Below, piece after piece: positions 55,057 through 64,000 of a stretch of 64,000 nucleotides of DNA. A program made the translations under genes and the position numbers. This DNA is from Bradysia coprophila (taxonomy: Eukaryota; Arthropoda; Insecta; Diptera; Sciaridae), in assembly GCF_014529535.1 (NCBI RefSeq), contig NW_023503474.1, forward strand, positions 572,997-636,996, read 5' to 3'. The notes below the pieces were generated by a model that did not search any database, was not told the DNA's origin, and was given only the letters and a program-made list of their open reading frames with translations. Numbering within the stretch: the first letter of the stretch is position 1; every line of letters starts with the position of its first letter.

Positions 55057-56649
55057 GTCAATGAAAAAAGATTTTTCGTCACTTTTTTTAAGTTGTTCAC
55101 ATCCCAAACTTTATCTATTACTAATAGTAATATAGGAGAAATTACGGTCAATTGATCCGAGGTTGATTGCGTTAAAGAGTCCTTGGGCGAGTGACACATT
55201 CAACCGAGTTAATTCATTTTCCATCAGAATCCCATGGCTTGAAATTATGGCATTTTCACTTGAGTAAATGAAACTATCAAACGCCGACAATTTTCTACAT
55301 TTGATAGGCAGAATTATTGTTTCGCGTACTCAGTCCCAATGTATCGTCAATTACGGAAGGAAATGCAATATTTTCTGGCGGTATTCCCACTCGTTTTGTC
55401 CTTCACGTGAATAGGCAATGTAAATGCATATTTCATATGAGCAAAGCGCCATTTACATTGCCGTATCACGTAAATTATTAAATGCTGACCCTGAAAGTTG
55501 AAACAACTGAGTATCAGGAATATTTTTGCATACATTAGTCGTAGGCAAAAATTAAGCGAGGAAGAAGAAGAGTGAAGTAGTTGCAAAGAAACATTTTTAT
55601 TGTATGAATTATGCATCTACTTTTGCAGCTACTTCAGACACATTTTGCTCATTAAGACTTAGTTTCTTCAAATAATATCTTTCACTTTAATCGGCTTTTC
55701 TTTTAACCGTCTCGATACGATTCGACGATCAGATGTAGTGTTCATACCCTGGTAAATGTGACGTGTGGAAGAGTCTCTCTATATAATGCCGTGATTACTA
55801 CGTTTCTCGATCTGTCGCAGATTGTAGGTCTGACGCGTTTTTTTCATTTGTATCATTAAAATTTGATCAATGTTACATTGACCATACGAGTTCAACGAGC
55901 TATCACACGCCTCATAAGGTTAAGATTTGGCCGAGATATTAAATTTCAAAACTTGAAAATTTGTATGAAGAAATTGATTTCCAAAATGTATGAAATAGAT
56001 GAATTTTACCAACCTTTGTCACTTTGTACATTTGTCCCTTTGTCACATTTTTACAACGAAACTTTTGAACTTACCGGTGGATTTGGCTGAAATTTTCAGT
56101 GTATGTCAAGGACGTAATTCTAAGAAACTAATTTGAAGGAATTTTCATAAAAGCTTATAATTTCGGAGCTATGAGTGTTTTAAGCTATTGAACTATAAGA
56201 CCCATAACTCAGAAAATATGACAGATAGAAAGTTCGGTTAAAAGACAAATTTATAGAGTTTCAAATTTCAGTCAACACGTGTTTCAGTGTTTTCACCAAA
56301 AATCTACCATTTGTGAGCTATGAGCGTTTTAAGTGCTAGCTATGTCAGTTATAGAGTTTCACATTCTAGTCGACACGTGTTTCATGGTTTTCCTAAAAAG
56401 TCGCTTATTTAATCAATTATAAAAACGACAATAATGTTCGGATGTTTCTATAATACTTAAGTTCATTTTAAGCAAGTTGTAAATTATGAAATACTAATTC
56501 CGCAGAATACACAGTGACGCAGGCTAAGTTTCACTTGTTTAAATACTGTGATACTCAGCCTTATTTTGAAGGTAGTTTCAGTAGAAAATTTCGATTCTCA
56601 ATAACAAAGAGTTATCTTATTGTCGTTCGAAGACAGCTGTTTAAAAAAG
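55057..56649. other. Intergenic, nothing recognised
   Basis: A small inverted pair (GGCAATGTAAATGC near 55416 and GCCATTTACATTGCC near 55448) is the only structure noted. No gene. Confidence 0.4.
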
Positions 56650-56900
56650 TTATAAATACCACTCTTACGCTTACAACTGCTGGCGTTCAGTTTGATTTGC
56701 AAGGTAAGTATTGTAGAATGTTCTGTGTTTAAATTGATTGTTTTAAGTGAGAAAAGTATTAACTTCAGTGTGGAAAGGATTTGACGATTTTTTTTGTAAC
56801 TTAGACAAGTGCTCTATGTGTTCGTGTTAATATGATTCTTGGAAAGGAGACGTTCAAGTATATTACGTCGTATGTGGAACAACTTCCAAAATATCTATCT
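56650..56900 (+). pseudogene. Decayed family member E
   Basis: From 56748 the sequence follows the start of exon 2 of C and D: ATTAACTTCAGTGTGGAAAG; then TGCTCTATGTGTTCGTGT (CSMCSC), a TAA, TGGAAAGGAGACGTTCAAGT (WKGDVQ) and YYVVCGTTSK, where C and D have the W-KxG-Q-YYDGC motif. Stops and a frame slip interrupt it. Just upstream, 56657-56703 resembles a signal-peptide exon that has lost its ATG (ATACCA) but keeps the AAG|GTAAGT donor, with a 44-nt intron. The remainder of exon 2 is gone, replaced by a MITE at 56945. Confidence 0.75.
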
Positions 56901-56944
56901 ATCTCTACATACATTGAAGTAATTTCTAATTACCAAAAAAAAAT

Positions 56945-57192
56945 TTGCGTCACAAAGTGGCAGATGATTCGGACGTATTAGGACGTATTCTTGCCTATTT
57001 TAAAAAAATTCTTAAAAGTACTTTCCTCAACATCTGCCACTTGTGCCGCAAAATTTTTTTTGGTAAAATTTTGTTTCTAGAATTTCTTTGGTCAAATTTT
57101 TGCTGTTACAGTTTTTGCGTACAAGCGGAGAATGCGTCACCTCCAGCGATATCAGTTGTTTTGGAAGTATGCACAGGGACTTGCGTCACTTT
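56945..57192. mobile_element. GTGACGCAAGTC-family MITE
   Basis: TTGCGTCACAAAGTGGCAGA pairs with CATCTGCCACTTGTGCCGC. TTTTTGCGTACAAGCGGAGA, GCGATATCAGTTGTTTTGG and GACTTGCGTCAC match the 29139 copy. It begins where the family relic E ends. Confidence 0.75.
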
Positions 57193-57234
57193 TACTCTTT
57201 TGAGTGTTTTTGACTGATATCAGTTCTTTTGGAA

Positions 57235-57440
57235 GAATTAGTAGATTAAAAAATTTGAAAAATTTGAAAATTTTTAAAATTTTTAAAATTTTTGAAATTT
57301 TTGAAAAGTTTTGACAATTTTTGAAATTTGTGAAATTTTTTTTAAAATTTTGAAAATTTTTTAAAATTTTGAAATTTTTTTCAAATTTTGAATTTTTTTT
57401 CAAATTTTGAAAAATTTTCAAAATTAAAAAAAAAAAAAAA
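57235..57440. repeat. Low-complexity A/T tract
   Basis: Imperfect repeats of AAAATTTTTGAAA-type words followed by an A run. The ORF read through it on the minus strand (repeated KILKNFQNFKK-like peptide) is not a protein. Confidence 0.85.
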
Positions 57441-58490
57441 TAGCTATATACTAACTATATGTTATAGCTTTATATAGGTCAATATAGCTATATACAAACT
57501 ATATATATGTCAATATAGCTATATATATGTCAATATAGCTATATATATGTCAATATAGCTATATATATGTCAATATAGCTATATATAGGTCAATATAGCT
57601 ATATATATGTCAATATAGCTATATATATGTCAATATAGCTATATATATGTCAATATAGCTATATATAGGTCAATATAGCTATATATAGGTCAATATAGCT
57701 ATATATATGTCAATATAGATATATATAGGTCAATATAGCTATATATAGGTCAATATAGCTATATATAGGTCAACATAGCTATATATAGGTCAATATAGAT
57801 ATATATAGGTAAATATAGCTACATATAGGTAAATATAGCTATATATAGGTCAATATAGCTATATATAGGTCAATATAGTTATATATAGGTCAACATAGCT
57901 ATATATAGGTAAATATAGCTACATATAGGTCAATATAGCTATATACATGTCAAGATAGCTATATATATGTCAAGATAGCTATATATATGTCAATATAGCT
58001 ATATATAGGTCAATATAGTTATATATAGGTCAATATAGCTACATATAGGTAAATATAGCTATATATAGGTCAATATAGCTATATATAGGTCAATATAGTT
58101 ATGTATAGGTCAACATAGCTATATATAGGTCAACATAGCTATATATATGTCAACATAGCTATATATAGGTCAATATAGCTATATATAGGTCAATATAGCT
58201 ATATACATGTCAATATAGCTATATATAGGTCAATATAGATATATATAGGTAAATATAGCTACATATAGGTAAATATAGCTATATATAGGTCAATATAGCT
58301 ATATATAGGTCAATATAGTTATATATAGGTCAACATAGCTATATATAGGTCAATATAGTTATATATAGGTCAATATAGATATATATAGGTAAATATAGCT
58401 ACATATAGGTAAATATAGCTATATATAGGTCAATATAGCTATATATAGGTCAATATAGCTATATATATGTCAATATAACTGTATATACGT
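57441..58490. repeat. 20-bp satellite, about 50 copies
   Basis: The unit is CAATATAGCTATATATAGGT with few variants (AGAT, AGTT, TGT, CAAC, GTAAAT). Longer blocks of the same variant order recur near 57790, 58230 and 58370, showing that multi-unit segments were duplicated. Each unit contains a TATAGCTATA palindrome. Confidence 0.95.
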
Positions 58491-59045
58491 CCCGTTGTCC
58501 AACATACACCAAAAGTGACCAAATTTTTCCCGCTGCCCAACATTCACCGAAAGTGACCAAATTTTTCCCGCTGCCCAACATACACCAAAAGTGATCAAAT
58601 TTTTCCAGCTGCCCAACCATACACCGAAAGTGATCAAATTTTTCCAGTTGCCCAACCATACACCGAAAGTGATCAAATTTTTCCAGCTGACCAACCATAC
58701 ACCGAAAGTGACCAAATTTTTCCAGCTGCCCAACCATACACCGAAAGTGATCAAATTTTTCCAGTTGCCCAACCATACACCGAAAGTGATCAAATTTTTC
58801 CAGCTGCCCAACCATACACCGAAAGTGATCAAATTTTTCCAGTTGCCCAACCATACACCGAAAGTGATCAAATTTTTCCAGCTGACCAACCATACACCGA
58901 AAGTGACCAAATTTTTCCAGCTGCCCAACCATACACCGAAAGTGATCAAATTTTTCCAGTTGCCCAACCATACACCGAAAGTGATCAAATTTTTCCAGCT
59001 GCCCAACCATACACCGAAAGTGACCAAATTTTTCCAGCCCAACCA
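58491..59045. repeat. 39-bp satellite in a 195-bp higher-order repeat
   Basis: About 14 units of the type CCAACCATACACCGAAAGTG plus (A)TCAAATTTTTCCAGCTGC. Single-base variants (GATC/GACC, AGCTG/AGTTG, CCC/ACC) occur in a fixed order of five units that repeats at least twice, a 195-bp higher-order period. Because 39 is a multiple of three, several frames on both strands stay open for 160-195 codons. They are artefacts. Confidence 0.95.
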
Positions 59046-59100
59046 TACACCAAATTTAATTTTTCCTACTGCCCAACATTAAATTTTTTTTTTCAAATTT

Positions 59101-59335
59101 TCACACTCAAAAAATCCACACACACACACACTTAAAGGTGCTCTTATATGGAACTTATATGGGAACTTCGAGGAGCGCTAGCTCCCAAACGAGGCCCGTT
59201 CCCCCCAAATTTTTTTTTCTGGAATGTCTTAGAATGACGACTAGAATCTACTCCCAAAATTTCAAGAAATTCTAAAGAAGACCTTAGGAGATAGGCTCTA
59301 ACTGGAAACACGGACGGACGGACGGACGGACAAAC
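59101..59335. repeat. Dispersed repeat tail with (ACGG)n
   Basis: CACACACACAC starts the segment. ACCTTAGGAGATAGGCTCTA and a run of about six ACGG units end it at ~59330, like the tail of a transposable element. A short ORF on the minus strand is incidental. Confidence 0.6.
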
Positions 59336-60144
59336 CACAAAGTAACGTAGGATTTTTTCATTTCGTTTAAAGTACTGTAATAGACCAAAATGTATGGGAT
59401 AGTGGCTTCTTGGAAGATTTATTGCGTAGCCAAATTTTAAGCTACAAGAACGTGTGAAAGCTCGTTGAACTCGTACGGACGCCTAGTTTTTTTTTGAAGC
59501 TAATTTGGAGTCATTTGGATTTGAATTGTAGAACTTCAATATTTGCTGTATATATGGTTCTGCAGTCTACGACAAAAATTTTTTTTAAAATTTTTTCTAG
59601 TAATAGGACTTGCGTCACGGGCGCTATGCTAACGCGCGCCCATGATCTCCCCATTCTTGTTCATTGAACAATCGCAACTCTTCCGCTCCGCTCACAATCA
59701 GAAACACAGGCACCGACAACTTCAATACGAATACAATCTGAAACCATTTGTTTATTTTGATTGGCTTGTCGAAATAGACACAACCGCGGAATCATTCTAT
59801 CAAAATGTACGTTCCAGGGCTTACCGAATCAATGAACAGAGCAACAGGGAAAACTGCTAACCGACGCATTTTGTGAGATGTTTTTGTCTTTCTTGTGCTT
59901 TGTATCTGATGGACTACGCGAAAGTATAATTTCGATATTATCTAATTCACTCGAATCGGTCACAGAGTTAGCATTGGTAAGCAGAAGCAACGTTCACTTC
60001 TATTTAATCGAAATCGCATAAGACTGTATCGAAATTAAGATTACGGAAATAGATAATTATGATAGAGAAGCGCATTGACGTTCTATAAGAAGGTACTTAG
60101 ACATTTTGTTAGCAATTTACAGAACTAGTGACAAAAAGTTGAAA
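59336..60144. other. Intergenic, nothing recognised
   Basis: GACTTGCGTCAC near 59609 is a stray end of the GTGACGCAAGTC family. The ORF at 59642-59860 shows no motif. Confidence 0.4.
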
Positions 60145-60320
60145 AGGATAGTTCTCGTGTGAATTTCGTCGATCCGAGGCGAAGCCGAGGTCAATAAACA
60201 CACGAGAACGAGACTTTTTTTATCAAGAGTTATGTAAGGGTGTGAGGGCGTCGAAAGAAATGCTTAAACATGAAAAATACGGTTCTCGACACATTTAGCA
60301 TGTAATAGTATATTTCATTA
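60145..60320. repeat. Dispersed repeat R2, copy 3
   Basis: CTCGTGTGAATTTCGTCGAT, GTCAATAAACACACGAGAAC, GGCGTCGAAAGAAATGC and TTTAGCATGTAATAG follow the R2 order. Confidence 0.75.
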
Positions 60321-60324
60321 CTAG

Positions 60325-60790
60325 GATCAAAAAGGTGTGTTTTCGACAAAGGTGGTGAAAACATCCAAAGATGAAGCGATGCGAAGCGGAGCTGAGGCCA
60401 ATGACGTTTTCATCACCGTGGTCTAAAACACACCTCTTTGATCCGAGTGATGAATACTATCCTGGAGTACCAAAGTCACATTGCGAACAAAACGTAACAA
60501 CAGACTTGAACGCCATGCGATCTCGTACAACTGGTATACCGAATGCGGGATCGCATTAGATATCACAAAAAATCTAATGCGAGATCGCATGTGATATAAA
60601 CATGTGTAGCATTTTCAATTCTTATAGCACATGACACATCAGGGAAAGAAAAAAGAGAGGATCGAAAATGACATAAGCGGGAATGAAAAGTGAGAGAAAA
60701 AAGTTTTGGGATAATGTTGCTATTTCAGTACTAAATTTGAAGAGTAAATGTGACGTTTTTGGTACTTCAGAAGGAAAAAAAAACATTTTC
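60325..60790. repeat. Dispersed repeat R3, copy 2
   Basis: TCAAAAAGGTGTGTTTTCGA pairs with TCTAAAACACACCTCTTTGA as an inverted repeat. TGGAGTACCAAAGTCACATT, GGATCGAAAATGACATAAGC and AGTACTAAATTTGAAGAG match 47240-47790. An internal pair CGATCTCG...GCGAGATCGCA replaces the short tandem core. Confidence 0.75.
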
Positions 60791-63767
60791 CCAACACAGG
60801 TGCGAAAATAGTCATTTTCTCACCTCATATGAAACTTCGGGTGTTGTGAAAAATTATGTGTCACCTAAGCGAAGTTATATTTTCTCTGGTGATTTGTGGC
60901 GCTCTCTAAACTCTATTCAAAAAAACAATCGAAAAACCAATTTCTACTTTCAATCCCTTGGCGTGACAACCATAAATGACTCATTTCATCGAAATCTTTC
61001 TGTGAGGTTACTTTCACCCAGAGCAGGGGTAAAAAACGCTATAAGTGCATCTTCCCTATATCCCTTGTTTTCCGCAGATATAAGGAAGTTGCACTTCAAA
61101 TTAGTAAATATCTCTCCAATAATGAATTCTCTGAACTATCCCGCATGTAACGTTGGGTTAGACGGTTAAAAAAAAACAACTCGAAATTGAAATATGATCC
61201 ACCCTAACCGTTATCCACTTACGGCTGGCTCTATGGATGATGCTTTGACAGCTCAAATAACCTTGGAACAAGGACCGATTTTGCGTTTTTTGATAATTTC
61301 TCGATTTACGGTCATTTCCCGATCTCTCGTTATTTTCCCATTGTTAGTCAATTTACCGCTTATTTTCTCCGCTTCATTATTTCTTCCCGCTGATTTCCCG
61401 CGGGGTGGATTTCCCGGTATCTGGTTTTTCGGCAAAATAATTTCCCACTTCTCACATTATTTGCAGATGCGGACAGCATAAAGGACTTTCATATATGGCA
61501 GATGATGTTCACTCCGGCAAGAAAATCTCCCAAATTATTTCCACGAACGCGTCAATTTACCGACTTATATTTATTAGACTGCAACGAGCTGTCCATAATT
61601 TGAAATATGATTTAATACACATCGACAGTACTAATTGATTCACTCGTACAAAATCATTCTTAATGACTTTTTGGTGTGGTGTTTCATTCCGTGTATGTAA
61701 TGCCATTCAAGAGCACTCGCATGTATAAACGAACACATTTACATTTTCTAATTGATCGAATAGAATGAATTTAGAGATGTCTCGAAATTTGTTTCTTTTT
61801 TTTCGTTTATGATTTGATTTCGATAGTTCGACACCAGACAAACTTAATCTCTGTTGTTCTGTTAGTTCTTATCGAGATCTCTGCACGAGTAGACCTAAAA
61901 ACAAAACCAAAAAAAGAAGAAAAATCTCATTGTCGTCTTTACTAGAGTGACTTGTGTTATAGTGTCTTAAGCGGGCGATAATTATCTGTGTTCAAATAAA
62001 CAAAAGCAATTTGTGATAAAACAAGACTCGATTCTAAATAGATTGACTATGTGAGTATTTGAACATTCCTACAATAAGATATGCAATGCGTATCTGCTTC
62101 TGTATATTGTCTTTCTTTGTAAGTGAATTCGGCTCAGCATCGAAGATAAGTGAATTTACAAGAAAATGAATTTCTGCAATCGATTGCAGGAAATTACGAA
62201 AAAAAATTTGCAGACGAAACGAAGAAATTTCCCTTTTGATTTGCTGATCTAACCCAAATTTTTTGTCAGCTACACAACGTACACGTACAGTGATCTCTCG
62301 AATCGGTCAGTGATATAAATTCGCTTAGATACACAACGTGCTTAGCGAAAGGCTAATGGGATCAATTGAATATTAACGAAAAACCAAAAGTGTTCTATGC
62401 TCGTCTATATAACATTTGCATTTTAATTGGCTGATTCGCTGTGTCATGTCACCATAATAAAGTTCTCGGTTCAAAATCTAATAAGAAAATTAGAATTTTT
62501 GATTGGATGTGAAGGTAAATCAGCATTGAAATGTCTCAATATTCGATTCGTAATTGGGAAGACATTATTTGGGAACTATTTGGGTAGTGCGCAAGTCTAT
62601 TATGAGCTGTCCTTTCCATTCTGTATCTAATTATTTTACCGAATTCGAATTTCTACGTAATCTTGACATTCGTTAAAAGTATGAAGCATCTAACTTGAGC
62701 GGAAAGAATATATTTTCCCGGTGAAGAACATTTAACAATCAGCCGGGAGTCTGTAAACCGATAGAGAAACCATAGTCAAATTCTCGCAATTTGTTTCCCA
62801 GTTCAAATCACTGATGAAGTATTGCCTGCATTTGATCTCGAGACCTCTCGAATATGAACGAAAAAAAACACGGTATCTGACCCAAGGACCAAAGAAATTT
62901 AGGAATAACCCATTGTCGTTAGTATGTTTCTCCGTTTTTGCAAACAAACAAAAGCGCAACAGTAATTCGAGTGACAGCTGCTGCCAAATAGAGACTGTTT
63001 CTTTTTCCTCTTCTTGGAGTGCATTGGATCAACTCACTATAAACAGGCACCAAAATATATTTGAAATACGGGGCCTACTCGACGCAATTCCACCTACTCG
63101 ACGCAGTAGTCAGATTTTTTTCTTAACAATTTAGTTTCTTGTGTTGGTATTATACCACCGCGGGGACCAAAATAAGAGACTTTTAATGGTGCGTTGATGT
63201 GGATCGGCAGCACCAAAGTTCAATTTTCGAATTTAAACAGGTTGGCTATGAATGTCCCCAATTTGACTTTCGGAAATGATCCGCTCCTGCTTTCGTTTCC
63301 TTTACTACGCATTGATTTTGCCAACGTGTTCTCAATGAATTTTGCATAAAATCGGTCTGACAATCACCGAATGGTTTTTTGTCTTTGTCCCACCCCGGTT
63401 ACGAGTAATGCTGCATACCTTGAAAGAAATACTACTGTGATGTTGCAACACATTATTTTAATGTTCCAATTCATTAGGTTGTTAGGAACGAGACAAGTTT
63501 TTCGACTCACAATACAGAATACAATACAGTACAGAATAAACCAGTGATCCAGTGCCAATATATACTTTCATAAAACACATCTTAACTCAAATTAGCTTAG
63601 CGGACACTTTTACCACCTTATGTGCCCTATGGTAAGTTGCCGGCTGATGCTCTTCGGTTGACAAATCTGCTTTCTATTATCGGTAACAAGAGTCAGTTGG
63701 TTATTCTTCTGAATTCGGTTTTCTGACTAAAATGAATGGTAGGTGTCGATAATAGTTATTTGTGCAA
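60791..63767. other. Intergenic, nothing recognised
   Basis: A truncated copy of the TAGGTTTGTTCC MITE family lies at about 61215-61265. ORFs at 60750-61169, 61194-61481 and 62814-63134 lack motifs, splice context or coding character. No RNA gene was found. Confidence 0.4.
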
Positions 63768-63880
63768 CAAGTTGCGAAATGAGGTTGTTTTCGTCACTAG
63801 ATGTGATTCGTTTGATAACCACATCTTGTGACGAAAACCCTCCACTTCTGCAACCAGCTGCGAAATACTTATTTATACAA
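63768..63880. repeat. Foldback related to 52992-53043
   Basis: GCAACAAGTTGCGAAATGAG, TTTTCGTCACTAGATGTG and CACATCTTGTGACGAAAA, GCAACCAGCTGCGAAATA pair and resemble the 53-kb hairpin in word order. Confidence 0.65.
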
Positions 63881-64000
63881 CCGAGTGATAATAGTACATT
63901 TTGTTAATGAAAAGTTGAATTTTTCGGTACTAGTCGTAAGCTTGTCCTAACGAGGCGGAGCCGAGCTTTCAGTTTTCATCACGAGTCACAAACGATGATT

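Noticed and set aside
57152-57421. Minus-strand ORF of repeated Asn/Phe/Lys peptide
   Set aside because: Translation of a low-complexity A/T tract.
57441-59045. CRISPR-like regular repeats
   Set aside because: The repeats are contiguous with no unique spacers, and the context is an insect nuclear genome.
58459-59082. Three long ORFs (163-195 codons) on both strands
   Set aside because: They are frames of a 39-bp satellite whose unit length is a multiple of three and lacks stops. No start context or non-repeated sequence supports a protein.
61194-61481. 95-codon ORF with hydrophobic stretch
   Set aside because: It starts inside a truncated MITE and overlaps an equally long minus frame; no motif.

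Overview
This window is nuclear DNA from an insect, most likely a dipteran. The evidence is an insect-type odorant receptor (7tm_6), a juvenile-hormone-acid-methyltransferase-like enzyme, a ZAD plus C2H2 zinc-finger protein, a single SWEET (slv-type) sugar transporter, many introns of about 50-60 nt, AT-rich intergenic DNA and a dense load of short inverted-repeat elements (MITEs). A nematoceran such as a fungus gnat would fit, but that is inference. All gene models were assembled by eye from reading frame, GT/GC-AG sites and intron phase. No search was run.

Layout, left to right. 0-8 kb: intergenic DNA with foldback elements and one degraded coding-like stretch. 8.3-10.1 kb: a complete four-exon odorant receptor whose first intron carries repeat-derived DNA. 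10.5-14.3 kb: MITEs. 14.65-15.62 kb: an unrecognised Ser-rich protein with several Ser/Thr-Pro sites. 16-21 kb: a 2.1-kb inverted-repeat element with a nested MITE, and a dispersed element with ~144-bp internal tandem repeats. 22.4-23.6 kb: member A of an unrecognised secreted protein family. 26.5-27.5 kb: the methyltransferase. 30.4-32.9 kb: slv/SWEET, with a very young non-autonomous LTR element inside a formerly ~61-nt intron and a GC-AG intron. 33.2-33.9 kb (minus): a small secreted protein that may be actinoporin-like. 39.6-41.3 kb: family member B. 42-43.4 kb: a MITE cluster. 44.4-45.8 kb (minus): ZAD zinc-finger gene. 49.2-49.8 kb (minus): possible small membrane-protein gene. 50.4-51.6 kb and 53.8-54.9 kb: family members C and D. 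52.4-52.9 kb (minus): broken coding sequence. 56.65-56.9 kb: decayed fifth family member (E). 57.4-59.0 kb: two abutting satellites (20-bp and 39-bp units, the latter in a 195-bp higher-order repeat). 59-64 kb: dispersed repeats and no gene I can support.

The most interesting content is the family A-E. These are four intact genes of 349-365 codons and one relic, all on the plus strand and all with the same architecture: a tiny signal-peptide exon, one phase-0 intron and one large exon. They share a Cys-rich N-terminal motif ending in DGC, an N-glycosylation site NSTI, a central SCRL-xx-CKK motif and a hydrophobic helical C-terminal half. I do not recognise the family. It looks like a lineage-specific expansion of secreted proteins. 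A and B form one pair and C and D another. Nothing ties the other genes into a single pathway with it.
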